DNA of 64,000 nucleotides from Magnetovibrio sp. (GCA_002717285.1 PBDF01000007.1:36091-100090), one strand, 5' to 3'; numbered from the stretch's first letter, positions 45,125 through 54,371 are shown. The notes: generated by a model not told the origin, from the sequence alone. Numbers and translations are program-made.

Positions 45125-45532
45125 TTATCGATCTCTCTCGTAGCGTTGCAGTCGTTCTTGTAAGTTTCCTGTGTGTAACTCAAACATATGATTATCATAA
45201 TCATAAAAATAAATTGAAAGGCCTTCACCTTTAACACGTGGCCGACCTTGTGACACCTCAAGTCCCAAAGATTGAATTCGTTCAAGGTAACTGTGAAAAT
45301 CATCTTCATCAATTTTAAATGCAATATGATTGTATGTCTTAGATGAGAGTGACTCTCCTTCCATAATAGCAACCCAAATATCACCAATTAGAAAAAAACG
45401 TTCTTTTGATAATGAAAACATTTTATCACCGCTATCATATACCTTTTGGGCATCAAAAATATTAACAAGAAGGTTTTCCATTTTATCAAGGCTCTGAACG
45501 ACAAACGTCATATGACTTAGTGTCTGTATCAT
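45125..45532 (-). CDS. fosX: Fosfomycin hydrolase, FosX type
   Basis: 135 residues, full length. By direct numbering the metal ligands of FosX are His7, His69 and Glu118 (LSHMTF, TYNHIAF, HMFELHTG), and the catalytic base Glu44 (SKERFFLIG) is present, which is what separates the water-adding FosX from the thiol-adding FosA/FosB. RPRVKGEGLSIYFYDYDNH is the highly conserved segment. It should hydrolyse fosfomycin's epoxide. An actual resistance function in seawater is inference. Confidence 0.9.
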   Translation of the reverse strand: MIQTLSHMTFVVQSLDKMENLLVNIFDAQKVYDSGDKMFSLSKERFFLIGDIWVAIMEGESLSSKTYNHIAFKIDEDDFHSYLERIQSLGLEVSQGRPRVKGEGLSIYFYDYDNHMFELHTGNLQERLQRYERDR

Positions 45533-45597
45533 TGTCTTTATTATCCTATTAAATGTAGTGTTCTAGTCTTCTATAGTGAGTAGGCTCTTCGTCCTTT

Positions 45598-45658
45598 AAC
45601 ATTAATAAGAAATTGTCAGAGGGAGTAGGGTAAACACATCATTTCAGTACATTTTTTT
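45598..45658. repeat. Dispersed repeat, copy E (distal half only)
   Basis: ATTAATAAGAAATTGTCAGAG...GTAAACACATCATTTCAGTACATTTTTTT aligns with the distal half of copies B and D (ATTAATAA..AAATGCTGGAAAGAG). The tRNA end and terminator part are missing. Confidence 0.6.
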
Positions 45659-45683
45659 GTTACTTTTTGATTATAATACATCC

Positions 45684-46550
45684 ATGTTGGATATTTATAA
45701 GATCTCGAGAATCTGGGTGTTTATAGCCGTTGTTTCTGTGGCATCATCGGCATTCGCTGACGAACCTTACCAAGGGCGAATATTTGACGCTCACGTGCAT
45801 TACTCGCATCAGACCTGGGGCGTAATCGATACTGAGGCTGCACTTCGTCTTTTGGATGAAGTCGGTATTACTACCGTATTGACGTCTTCTACGCCTGATG
45901 AGGGGACGTTAAAATTGATGCAAAAAAAACACCCACGTATCCATGTCGTGCCGTTCTACCGACCTTATAAAGAGTATAAAGATCGTGTCAGTTGGTTCAA
46001 GAATCCAGATCGATTGAGGAACACAGAGGAAGCACTTGTGTCTGGAGTACATAAAGGTTTTGGCGAAGTACATATCCATTCACCAATTAATATCGCCGAT
46101 GAGCAAGTGGTAGGTTTGATTCGTAACATAGCCGATAGGGATCTCTTCTTTCATGTGCATGCGGGTCATGGTGTGATCGACCGGATCTTCGAAATTTCTC
46201 CCAACTCCAAGATAATTTGGGCGCATGCCGGTTTCGACCCTCCCGATGTGGTTGGTCATATGATGGACAAGCAAGAGAACCTTTGGGCCGATCTCTCTTT
46301 GCGAGAGTTTGGAACCCTTGATGATGATGGGATTATCGATGTTGATGGTATTAATCTTAAATGCAAGTCCTTGCTCATACGTCACGCTGACCGTTTTATG
46401 ATTGGGTCGGACACTTATAACGTTGGCCGCTGGCTCGGGCTACCAGGTATTATTAATGAGAACCGCATGTGGCTTGGACATTTACCCAAATATGTGGCTG
46501 ACCAGATTGCTCACCAAAATGGCGAACGCTTGTTTGATCGATCGAAATAA
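45684..46550 (+). CDS. Secreted amidohydrolase-family protein
   Basis: About 288 residues from ATG 45684, which gives a signal peptide ending SSAFA-DE. FDAHVHYS is the first metal-binding H-x-H, FHVHAGHG and IIWAHAGFD carry further histidines, and FMIGSDT the terminal aspartate. This is the layout of amidohydrolase-2 enzymes (decarboxylases, hydrolases). The substrate is unknown; export is unusual for the family. GC-richer than its neighbours. Confidence 0.82.
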   Translation: MLDIYKISRIWVFIAVVSVASSAFADEPYQGRIFDAHVHYSHQTWGVIDTEAALRLLDEVGITTVLTSSTPDEGTLKLMQKKHPRIHVVPFYRPYKEYKDRVSWFKNPDRLRNTEEALVSGVHKGFGEVHIHSPINIADEQVVGLIRNIADRDLFFHVHAGHGVIDRIFEISPNSKIIWAHAGFDPPDVVGHMMDKQENLWADLSLREFGTLDDDGIIDVDGINLKCKSLLIRHADRFMIGSDTYNVGRWLGLPGIINENRMWLGHLPKYVADQIAHQNGERLFDRSK

Positions 46551-46686
46551 ACAATGAACACAATAATCTTATCTCTTTGTTATTTTTTTGACAGTTATAA
46601 ATGAACTAAGAGCCTAGCACTTGTTTCAGGCGCCTTTTTTATAAAAGGGACCGTTTTATTTTGTGATAAAATATAGATGTAAGTTA

Positions 46687-47547
46687 TTACGAGAGTACTA
46701 TAACTACTATTCCTGAAGAAAGTAGCAGCGATGCTAAAACACGCTGTTTCATATCTAGCTCTTTCAACCACATGCCTCCAAGAAATACTGAGATTGGTAT
46801 TGATGCTTGGCGTACTGAGTTCACTACCGCAACTTCCCCACCACCTTGGTAGGCAAGAAGGATTAATAGATAAGAGGCATAGCAAATTAATCCAATCTTA
46901 ACATAAGGAAATGGATTTTTAAGCCAAGGAAACAAACTGACTATGCTTACTTTTTTCCCACCAAAAAAAATAAAAAAAAGAGTAAAGCCAGGAAGAGTAA
47001 AAATGAAAGTCCAAAAAAAAATCACAGACGGTGCTACAGCTTGAACAGCGTGAGCATCAGCTATTGAGTTGAAACTTGTTCCGGCCATTGCAAGTAAAGC
47101 AAGTGCCAGGGTTGACGGATTATCAAAGAAGCGAATACCACGCTTGTATTGTAGCCAAAATGCTCCTATTAGAACCATACTCATACCTACAAGGATCGTA
47201 GGGGTATACAAAACACCAAGAAATAGTGAGCTTATTATAACGATGAATGCCGGTGAAGAACGTGCAATGGGATAATATGCAGAAAGGTCCCCACGTCGCA
47301 ACATCGTCACAAGAGATATTGTGTAAACTATTTTTGCGCAAACGGTAATAAATAAAAGGTCCCAAATTTTTGTTATTGTTAAAAGATCGTGACCGGCAAT
47401 AAGTGAATGTGATCCAGCAAAAAGAACCAGCATTATGCTATTTCCAACAAAAGCACCCTCTGGACAAGCATCCCGCTTGATCATGGCATTCCAAAGTGGG
47501 TGAAGGATAGCGGAAACTATGACCAAAATAGTTATACTGATTTCCAT
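46687..47547 (-). CDS. EamA/DMT-superfamily transporter
   Basis: 286 residues and about ten hydrophobic segments in two EamA halves. LRRGDLSAYYPIARSSPAFIV is the usual signature after the first half, and GEVAVVNSVRQASIPISVFLGG is its counterpart in the second. Probably exports a small metabolite; not known which. Between the amidohydrolase and a lipoprotein gene. Confidence 0.85.
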   Translation of the reverse strand: MEISITILVIVSAILHPLWNAMIKRDACPEGAFVGNSIMLVLFAGSHSLIAGHDLLTITKIWDLLFITVCAKIVYTISLVTMLRRGDLSAYYPIARSSPAFIVIISSLFLGVLYTPTILVGMSMVLIGAFWLQYKRGIRFFDNPSTLALALLAMAGTSFNSIADAHAVQAVAPSVIFFWTFIFTLPGFTLFFIFFGGKKVSIVSLFPWLKNPFPYVKIGLICYASYLLILLAYQGGGEVAVVNSVRQASIPISVFLGGMWLKELDMKQRVLASLLLSSGIVVIVLS

Positions 47548-47740
47548 GGACTTTCGAGGCGCTCTATCTCTATAAAATTATAATTGGCAACTACCAGCAC
47601 ACCCCCAACTTTGGGTATCCCTTTACTTGTAGACACATAAAATTATAGCAATTATAAAATTCTTTGGCGTCAATTATTATATTTTTATTTTCTGTAATTA
47701 ATCATTTAAACGAAATTATTATTTTAGGTTTTATCCTCAA

Positions 47741-48220
47741 ATGGAAAAAATGAAATTATCTTCAATTTTAAGTTTAATTCTATTGCCTGTGTTGTTGGGT
47801 TGTTCTCAGGTAACTATTGAAACTGTAGAGCAGGCTAAAAATCATCTTTCTAAGACTTCATGGAAATTATCTACCACGGTAAAATTTGACTCAGAGACAT
47901 TTCTTTTTCATGACTCAAAAATTCACTTTAGTGAAAATGCTGAAACTTGTTATGAAGAATTTAAATTAGACTATAGATTGCCGGGAGGAGGAAATTGGCA
48001 AACTTACGACTCAGCTCCAATTAAATTCGGAAAAAAGATTTTTTTTGTAGATAAATTTGGCAAGAATACAAATGAGTGGTATTTTTCTATTAATACTGAT
48101 TGTATTAAGAATGATAACGCTAGCATTATATTATCTATATTTTTAGGTAGTGACGGTAATTTAAAATATCAAACCATCTATAAAGGTGAGAAAGTCACCT
48201 TTGATGCATATAAACAATAA
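47741..48220 (+). CDS. Lipoprotein of unknown function
   Basis: 159 residues. MEKMKLSSILSLILLPVLLGC is a lipoprotein signal with lipobox LLGC (Cys ~21). The mature part is beta-rich and soluble (WKLSTTVKFDSETFLFHDSKIHF; VDKFGKNTNEWYFSIN). No family recognised. ATG 47741 or 47750 are equally possible. Confidence 0.7.
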   Translation: MEKMKLSSILSLILLPVLLGCSQVTIETVEQAKNHLSKTSWKLSTTVKFDSETFLFHDSKIHFSENAETCYEEFKLDYRLPGGGNWQTYDSAPIKFGKKIFFVDKFGKNTNEWYFSINTDCIKNDNASIILSIFLGSDGNLKYQTIYKGEKVTFDAYKQ

Positions 48221-48660
48221 AATAACGACAATAGATAAAGTTATTAAAAGTATTCTAAAAATTGATTTTTATCATGGTATTTTATAAACCATTAAAAATC
48301 AAAGGACCCTCGCCCTACTTTACCAACTCTACTAATATCGGTGGGTCCTAACACCATAAACGATAAGTAACTAATTTAGATGTACGGAAGTTCAACCAAA
48401 CCCCGTTCAGTCTAGGGGGTGTGGGGCAGGGGAAAACGTATCTTTCTAGTTCTTTCTTTCAAGTTATTGTTGGGTGGCGGAATGAAGATGCTCAGGTGGA
48501 GTCTATAGCTCTCGATCCGGCTGCGTAAACAAGGAACGTATAAGAGTGAACAGTAATTTTAAGCTCACCACCTCGACTTCACAGAATTTCACTGCTACAT
48601 TAATTTAGTGATAATCATTCTTTGATCATAAAATTGTTTTTTTTTAAAAAGGACATTAAT
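48221..48660. ncRNA. GC-elevated intergenic segment, structured RNA candidate
   Basis: The ~300 bases from 48303 to about 48600 are clearly richer in G and C than other intergenic DNA here. AGGACCC (48303-48309) pairs perfectly with GGGTCCT (48343-48349). A G-rich run, GGGGGTGTGGGGCAGGGG, follows near 48414. I could not match tmRNA, RNase P, SRP or 6S signatures. It may also be a relic of a foreign gene. Confidence 0.3.
48609..48627. promoter_or_regulatory. Fur-like core upstream of the lipoprotein gene
   Basis: TGATAATCATT (48609-48619) fits the core of a Fur box; what follows (CTTTGATCAT) is weaker. It lies 42-52 bp before ATG 48661. Confidence 0.3.
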
Positions 48661-49203
48661 ATGAAAACCCTCCCAATTATTTTTTTTCTGTCTTTGCTTG
48701 TAGGTGCTTGCACAAATATTGCTGAAAAAGAGTTAGAAAAAGCTAAAGCTCCAATTAAAACAGAGTTTTTTGGGGGTGGTATCACTGTTACTTACGATGT
48801 GTCTGGTAATTTTAAATCTTTGATATCCACTTCTACCTCAAAAGTTACCAGCACATTACCCTCTGCAGTTGAAGAAGCGTTCAAAATTGCAACATTAAAA
48901 GCACGTCGGCAGATTGCGGAATTTATTGAGACGGAGATTAAATCAGACAGGTTTACTTCATCAGTATCAGACTCCCTTCAAGAGTCTGATACATTTGATG
49001 CTGATAATAAATCAGATAATTTGAATACTATTGCATTAAAGGTACGTGAAAATATCACCCAAAAATCTAGCCAGATTTTAAAGGGAACTTTTGTTAAGAG
49101 TGAAAAGCATGATACTAAAAAAAAGCAGGTAATTGTGGTTGTCGTAACTGGAGTTGACTCCCTTGGTACATCTAACAAACTAAAGAAGTTAATGTCAAAA
49201 TAG
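48661..49203 (+). CDS. Lipoprotein with LPP20/CsgG-like features, unknown
   Basis: About 180 residues from ATG 48661, with AAAAGGAC 6 nt before it. MKTLPIIFFLSLLVGAC is a lipoprotein signal (lipobox VGAC). The middle, EEAFKIATLKARRQIAEFIETEI, is the pattern of envelope proteins that begin with a helix after a strand; the C-terminus has VIVVVVTGVDS. Distantly similar in plan to the broken lipoprotein at 49259-50347. Function unknown. Confidence 0.7.
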   Translation: MKTLPIIFFLSLLVGACTNIAEKELEKAKAPIKTEFFGGGITVTYDVSGNFKSLISTSTSKVTSTLPSAVEEAFKIATLKARRQIAEFIETEIKSDRFTSSVSDSLQESDTFDADNKSDNLNTIALKVRENITQKSSQILKGTFVKSEKHDTKKKQVIVVVVTGVDSLGTSNKLKKLMSK

Positions 49204-49258
49204 CTTTTCAATTCTATAGGAATTTTTTTAAAAGAATCTGATGATTATATTATTTAAC

Positions 49259-50347
49259 TTATATACATCCTGCTGATATTTGGATTTGTTGGGTCTTTCG
49301 TAAGATGTCAGGGGAGATTTTAAAACGTAGTGTTCTTACGACAGGTCGCCAAGATGCAAAGTATAAGATACCAGAATATCCATATGGCGTAAAAGAGTCG
49401 CATAAGCCAAATGGGGAAAACTTGTATTGAATTGGTTCATTTAATTTTTGGCGTATCATTGCAGCGAATGACTTGTCGTACGTTTTGACGGTGACTGCTT
49501 GATTAAGTATACCACGCATGTTCCCCCACCTGATTTGGACATCGTTAGGGTCTACAGATGATATATGCCCCGGTTGCTTGTTAATTAGTCCAAACAGATT
49601 AGCTTTTCTGTTTGCACTGTCTGAGATGTGTTTGAAAAAAGAGATTATTTCAGATCTGAAATTCTTATTCCATCCAATAGAATAAGAAAGTTCAACCTTC
49701 GCCTTTTTCCCCATACTAGGTATTATTTCTATACTCTCTAATTGTGCTTGCAGGCCTATAGATCTTATGCGTGATAAATAATATTCGGTTAATTTTTTGC
49801 GTTGTACAAGGTTTGCTTTGGCAGATGAATATTGACCATGTAAAGAAGCTCCATCCACAATTTGAGTAGATTTATTTGAGAAAATTTTGTCGCGTATACC
49901 AAATGGTTTGACCTTTGCCTCAATTGTACATTACACCACACTTGTGTTTGTGCAATTTATTTTCTTATAACTTTTTACAATTCCTGATGAGTACATGCCA
50001 GCAAGTTCGCTCAAGACCTTCTCATCTGACGTAGTTATCTCTGAGACCACTAAGACCCCCATGGCCTGTTGAACGGCAGCTATTATTGCCTTGTCAATCG
50101 CTTCATTTTCATCTTTTCCTGAGCCCTTACTTTGAACAGTAATTTCGTCAGGTGTCATATAGGCAAAATAAAACTGAATTCCCCTTAGCACATAGGATGC
50201 TGCCTGAATTTCAGGTGGTATTGTGGCTGTTTTACAGGATGAAATTAGGGGATTTAAAAAGAACATCACAATCAAACAACGAAACTTAATTTTGGATAAG
50301 AAAATCAGCCAGAAATTAAGTGTGAATATTGTAAGTAGTGTTTCCAT
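49259..50347 (-). pseudogene. LPP20/FlgT-like lipoprotein gene with in-frame stop
   Basis: Two frames, 50347-49931 and 49858-49259, are in the same phase and joined by NTSVV-stop-CTIEAKVKPFG, with a single TAA at 49931-49933. Together they make 362 codons. The first part has a lipoprotein-like signal (FLNPLISSC) and GKDENEAIDKAIIAAVQQAM, the helix signature of FlgT/LPP20-like envelope proteins (..EA...A...AVQQ..G), then SGIVKSYKKI. The second part continues as beta-strands and helices. Function unknown. One base change has cut the gene. Confidence 0.65.
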
Positions 50348-50352
50348 TCTAT

Positions 50353-50507
50353 AACATTAATAAGAAAATGCTGGAAAGAGTAGGGGAAACACCTCATTTC
50401 AGTGCTCTTTTTGTCCCCCTGGTGTCCCCCTAGAAGCTTTAAAAAGAAACAGGGGCCCAGCAATTATCTGCTAAGCCCTTGATAAATATGGTGCCAATAC
50501 ATGGATA
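50353..50507. repeat. Dispersed tRNA-Thr-linked repeat, copy B
   Basis: AACATTAATAAGAAAATGCTGGAAAGAG..., AGCAATTATCTGCTAAGCCCTTGATAAATATGGTGCC is nearly identical to the region next to the intact tRNA-Thr. After TATGGTGCC (50487-50495) the tRNA similarity decays. Confidence 0.85.
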
Positions 50508-50635
50508 CAATAGTAGCACGTGATACTAGCTAGCGATGACATGGCATATGGGTGAATCTTTTTTTGACTTCAGAAAATTATTGTATAAAAACATTGCCCT
50601 AATCATAGAACTGCCAACTGACAGGAAATTATTAA

Positions 50636-51841
50636 ATGAACGAGTTTTCAATTCCTGAAAATGAAAATATGCGATTAGAAGCTCTGTTATCTTATGACGT
50701 GCTAGATACTGCTCCTGAGGTTTCTTTCGATGAAATAACAGAGCTAGCTGCAGAAATTTTACAATGTCCAGTATCTTTTATTGAATTTATGGATGCTGAT
50801 AGACAATGGTTTAAATCAAAATATGGTCTGCCAGAAGATTACATAGAAACTCCTCGCGATCTTTCAATTTGTAACACCGTCATTTGTCAGGGTGACTTAC
50901 TTTGTGTTCCAGATTTAACTGATGATGAGCGTTTTAGGAATAACCCTATGGTTCAGTCAGCTCCTAATATACGGTTTTATGCAGGCGCGCCTCTAATTAC
51001 TCCAAATGGACAAGCTATTGGAACAATTTGTACAGTTGATTTTGAAAAGAGAGAATTATCAATTAATCGGAGAGAAGCACTGAGAAAGCTTTCTAAGCAA
51101 GTTATGACGCAGCTTGAACTGAGACGCACCTTAATTGACGTAAACCGACTTATTCACGAACAAAAAAAACTATCCCTGAGCATCAATAAAGAAAAAGAAA
51201 AAGCTGATAATTTGCTGTCTCGTATTCTCCCACCTGAAGTATCACGGGAGCTACAAGAAAATGATCGTGTGGAACCAAAATATATTGATGAATGCAGCAT
51301 CTTATTTACAGACTTTGTTGGATTTACAAAACTTACTGAGACATTAGCACCCAAAACTTTGATAGATCTCCTTCATCAGGTTTTCTGTCAGTTTGATAAA
51401 ATATGTAAAAAATATAGTGTTGATAAAATCAAAACTATAGGTGATTCCTACATGTGCGCATCGGGAATTACTAAAAATAAAAAAGACCACACCATTCGTC
51501 TATGTATGGCCGCGAGTGAAATGGTTGATTATTTAAAAAAGGCTAATGCACAAAGGGCAAAATTAAAAATGCCAACTTGGGAGATGAGATTAGGAATTCA
51601 TACGGGGCCAATAATTTGTGGCGTGGTTGGTGATGATAAATTTACTTTTGATATCTGGGGAGACACTGTAAACACAGCTGCGCTCATGGAACAAAACTCA
51701 ATTCCTGGGAGGGTGAATATTTCTGAATCTACGTATTTACGCGTAAAATCAGAATATAAATTTGAAGAGAGAGGGGAAATTGTTACAACAAAAAAAGGGC
51801 CATTGAAGATGTTCTTTATTGTGGCCTCTGAGAGCTCTTGA
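50636..51841 (+). CDS. GAF-domain adenylate/guanylate cyclase (class III)
   Basis: 401 residues. A GAF domain spans ~27-160 (CPVSFIEFMDADRQWFKSKYGL; RFYAGAPLITPNGQAIGTIC), then a coiled-coil-like linker (~165-200), then a class III cyclase domain (~205-395). FTDFVGFTKL and KIKTIGDSYMCASG carry the two metal-binding aspartates; the latter's Lys is the base-contact residue. FDIWGDTVNTAALME gives Thr at the second specificity position, a bacterial adenylate-cyclase-like Lys/Thr pair. No membrane helices, so it is a soluble sensor; its ligand is unknown. GACAGGAAATT gives a ribosome site. Confidence 0.9.
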   Translation: MNEFSIPENENMRLEALLSYDVLDTAPEVSFDEITELAAEILQCPVSFIEFMDADRQWFKSKYGLPEDYIETPRDLSICNTVICQGDLLCVPDLTDDERFRNNPMVQSAPNIRFYAGAPLITPNGQAIGTICTVDFEKRELSINRREALRKLSKQVMTQLELRRTLIDVNRLIHEQKKLSLSINKEKEKADNLLSRILPPEVSRELQENDRVEPKYIDECSILFTDFVGFTKLTETLAPKTLIDLLHQVFCQFDKICKKYSVDKIKTIGDSYMCASGITKNKKDHTIRLCMAASEMVDYLKKANAQRAKLKMPTWEMRLGIHTGPIICGVVGDDKFTFDIWGDTVNTAALMEQNSIPGRVNISESTYLRVKSEYKFEERGEIVTTKKGPLKMFFIVASESS

Positions 51842-51901
51842 ACGAGAACACTCCAACTGCCTGTCGACTTGTATCCAGAATGTCAGATCGCGTCTCTGTT
51901 C

Positions 51902-52230
51902 TTAATGCATTCGTCCATTTTTATCCCACTCAGCCAATGCATCTTCCCAATTTGGGATAACATCTGCTTCATAGCCATATACTTTTCCATCACCAATCTT
52001 TGAAAATTTTTTCATAGCTTTTAAATGTGCTTTAGATGTTAAATAATCCAACATGTATTTTTTGATTTCCACACGGTTAATGTATGTTGGTATCCTTGGC
52101 GTGAAATGAATGCACAATGCATTATCTCTTTTGCCTTTTGGGCATTTTTTGACGCAGGAATTTTTAACATCCAAAATCGTATCCAGCCAACTAAACCCCT
52201 TGGCTTAATCCCTGTTACTGATACATACAT
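51902..52230 (-). pseudogene. Antibiotic-monooxygenase/DUF3291-like gene, frameshifted
   Basis: The N-terminus is read as MYVSVTGIKPRGLVGWIRFW and TLTVWKSKN in one frame, and then continues as KYMLDYLTSKAHLKAMKKFSKI to the end in another. The join is the A6 run (52058-52063 on the + strand as Ts); one more A restores a single 110-codon gene. The pattern of a TLTVW-type strand followed by a YL-SKAH-KAMK helix fits dimeric barrel proteins. It follows the Rieske gene by about 30 bp on the same strand. Confidence 0.7.
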
Positions 52231-52260
52231 TTGCCATCATGTCCTTGGTACCTGACATAA

Positions 52261-52602
52261 TTATGTAGTCACCAGTTGACTGAGCCCAATATATACATTA
52301 TCGCCTTCGATCTTAACCATGTGTGTTTGGAGATTACAAGTTACTGGTGCACCTTTAGCTTCTCCAGTTGGAATATGAAAACGCCCCTGATGCAATGGGC
52401 ATTCGATAATATCATCGATCACAAAACCATCTGAGAGGCGTGCTTGTTCATGAGTGCATAGGTCGTCAGTAGCGAAAAATGTACCATCCACGTTGTAGAG
52501 TGCAATGAACTGATCGCCAATTGTAACCGGTATAACGTCCTCTTCAGGTACGTCATCAATAGTTGCGACTAGATGCCATTCCGGGTCATTTAGCACTGAC
52601 AT
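52261..52602 (-). CDS. Rieske [2Fe-2S] ferredoxin
   Basis: 113 residues in one Rieske domain. CTHEQARL (Cys49, His51) and CPLHQGRF (Cys68, His71) bind the cluster. The length and lack of extra domains fit a small ferredoxin that passes electrons to an oxygenase. It begins 3 bp after the desaturase gene ends, so the two are clearly in one operon and the ferredoxin is the likely electron donor. Confidence 0.92.
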   Translation of the reverse strand: MSVLNDPEWHLVATIDDVPEEDVIPVTIGDQFIALYNVDGTFFATDDLCTHEQARLSDGFVIDDIIECPLHQGRFHIPTGEAKGAPVTCNLQTHMVKIEGDNVYIGLSQLVTT

Positions 52603-52605
52603 GTC

Positions 52606-53571
52606 TTATATCCTATCCGTTCCAGACTGGTTGTGTGATATTTTACTGGGAGGGTAAAGTCTATTTCGGATATTACTGAGAACCTCACTGTGAACGGCTA
52701 AATACCCTTTGCCGACTGGATGAAGATTATTTCCGATTCGTTTATGAAGGTGCGGGAGAGCGTGAAACGGTACTGCTGGGGAAAGGTGATGTTCTGCATG
52801 ATATGACATGTTCCAGAACAAAAGATGGAACCAACTAGCAGCTCGAGTTGTCCTCGTGTTTTTTAGCAGATTAGCTGATTCTTCGCAGCCACAGTGTTCA
52901 GTCACGCGAATCCAGCGCATGATAGGTTCACCCATGACGCGAGGTATTAACCAATAGTAGAGCAAAATGGTCGATGATGTTACGATAGACACGGTTGCAA
53001 GGACCGCATAGACCGAGAGCATAACGCGGACCTCACGATAAATTCTTGGTAACTCGTCTTTTGGAATATACCAACTATCACGTTTACTTACTTGGCCGCA
53101 TGCGTGGCTGAAAAACCACGTAAAATTGCGTTTCCAAAACGGGAGCGAGGAAATGTAGGATAGATACCGTGTCCATGTGCCGGGGTTGGGCATCACGACG
53201 TCAGGATCCTTACCCGGTATCTGGGTGTACGTGTGGTGTGCTGCGTGAAAATAACGAAAGAAGATCGGCGGACTTATGTAAATGACTGAAATGAAACGGA
53301 AAACCAATTCATTCAACCATCGGGTTCTGAATGCTGTGCCATGACTGGTCTCATGCATTGGGGCAAACAGGAATGCTATAATAACGCCATGAATGAACAT
53401 GGCAGGAACCAGCCAAAACTTTCCCAAAGATAGGTATATTAGTGTTCCAGAACCACCTAACGCTAAAAAGTGAAATCCCAGATTTGTTAATCCTGCAATA
53501 TCATTTCGACGAACAAATTCCTTTAGTTCGGATCTAGATACAAGTGTATCCACACCAAAAACCTTCTCCAT
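52606..53571 (-). CDS. Membrane fatty acid desaturase/hydroxylase-family protein
   Basis: 321 residues with four or more membrane segments. Three histidine boxes bind two irons: HETSH (73-77), HAAHH (109-113) and HAEHH in SYHAEHHLSP (near 275). The family includes fatty-acid desaturases and other membrane hydroxylases. The Rieske partner downstream fits non-heme diiron oxygenases. I cannot tell lipid from another hydrophobic substrate. The gene is GC-richer than the DNA around it, so transfer is possible. Confidence 0.88.
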   Translation of the reverse strand: MEKVFGVDTLVSRSELKEFVRRNDIAGLTNLGFHFLALGGSGTLIYLSLGKFWLVPAMFIHGVIIAFLFAPMHETSHGTAFRTRWLNELVFRFISVIYISPPIFFRYFHAAHHTYTQIPGKDPDVVMPNPGTWTRYLSYISSLPFWKRNFTWFFSHACGQVSKRDSWYIPKDELPRIYREVRVMLSVYAVLATVSIVTSSTILLYYWLIPRVMGEPIMRWIRVTEHCGCEESANLLKNTRTTRAASWFHLLFWNMSYHAEHHLSPAVPFHALPHLHKRIGNNLHPVGKGYLAVHSEVLSNIRNRLYPPSKISHNQSGTDRI

Positions 53572-53720
53572 TACATTAACCCTTTTTATATAAAACCTCT
53601 GATCAAACCTAGAAATATAAAATTGAAATAGATAATGGATTTGGTAATGTTAATAAAAAAATTTTGGTATGAGTAGTAAAAAATATTTAAAACCGCTTTT
53701 TCATACTTTGAAAATAGCCT

Positions 53721-53771
53721 TCACAGCTTTAAAAAAGGCCTAGCATTCATTTGCTAAGCCCTTTAAGAATA
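53721..53771. repeat. Dispersed tRNA-Thr-linked repeat, copy C (flank)
   Basis: TCACAGCTTTAAAAAAGGCCTAGC...TTTGCTAAGCCCTTTAAGAATATGGTGCC matches the terminator and flank of tRNA-Thr at 59.1 kb. Confidence 0.8.
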
Positions 53772-53847
53772 TGGTGCCGTAATTAGGATTTGAATCCTAA
53801 GCTCCCTGGTTACAAGTAGGGAGCTAGTCAATAACTACGCAACTCAC
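53772..53847 (-). pseudogene. Degraded tRNA-Thr copy
   Basis: On the bottom strand the 3' end TACGGCACCA, a T-loop AGGATTCAAATCCT, and an anticodon region CTCCCTACTTGTAACCAGGGAG (with TTGTAA as in anticodon TGT) follow the order of tRNA-Thr, but the acceptor and D-arm no longer pair. It is a whole-gene copy that has decayed. Confidence 0.65.
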
Positions 53848-54348
53848 AAACTAACATTATATGTATCAAAATCTTGATAAACCTAATTTTGTTCGGCTAT
53901 TTTCCTGTACTCTCTATAATCTAGGCTAACATTTACTAACTAAGTCTTCTGTTAGCTCAGAGATTAATATGTCAACATAGATACTTACCGACAAGACAAT
54001 TAGCAATGCTAAGCTCCATATTTAGGATCGTTAGGTGCTCTAGGATAGTGTTTTTACGAACGACGCCAGCTTGCCTGGTTCATTTGGCCTTCGTGTAATT
54101 CACTAATCGTTATTGAATTTCAGGCTATTATATAAAAAAAGCCCGTACATACTGTGAACTAGGCAATCAGGTATTTTTTACTATGCGAATATTCTCGTTC
54201 ACTTTCAACAGGGGCTTCCAGACTACTTTCACCCTAGATTTAAGCGAATAACCCAGATAATCACCCCACTTGAACCCAAGTTGATTTCAATAAAATAATA
54301 GATTTTTTTTTGCCAGGATTGCCTTTTATAAAAACTTATTATAATACT

Positions 54349-54371
54349 GATAATAATAATTATTTGCAATT
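54349..54371. promoter_or_regulatory. Fur-like box upstream of hmuT
   Basis: GATAATAATAATTATTTGCAAT lies about 70-90 bp before the hmuT start. Its 19-base core differs at a single position from the box before the unknown gene at 57864-58382, read on the bottom strand of 58418-58440. The shared word and the heme-uptake context support iron control. Confidence 0.6.

Larger units (their letters stand above)
53572..54348. other. Intergenic region with degraded tRNA copy
   Basis: About 780 bases. It contains repeat copy C and the tRNA-Thr pseudogene described below. The rest, to 54348, has no gene-like frame. Confidence 0.5.
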
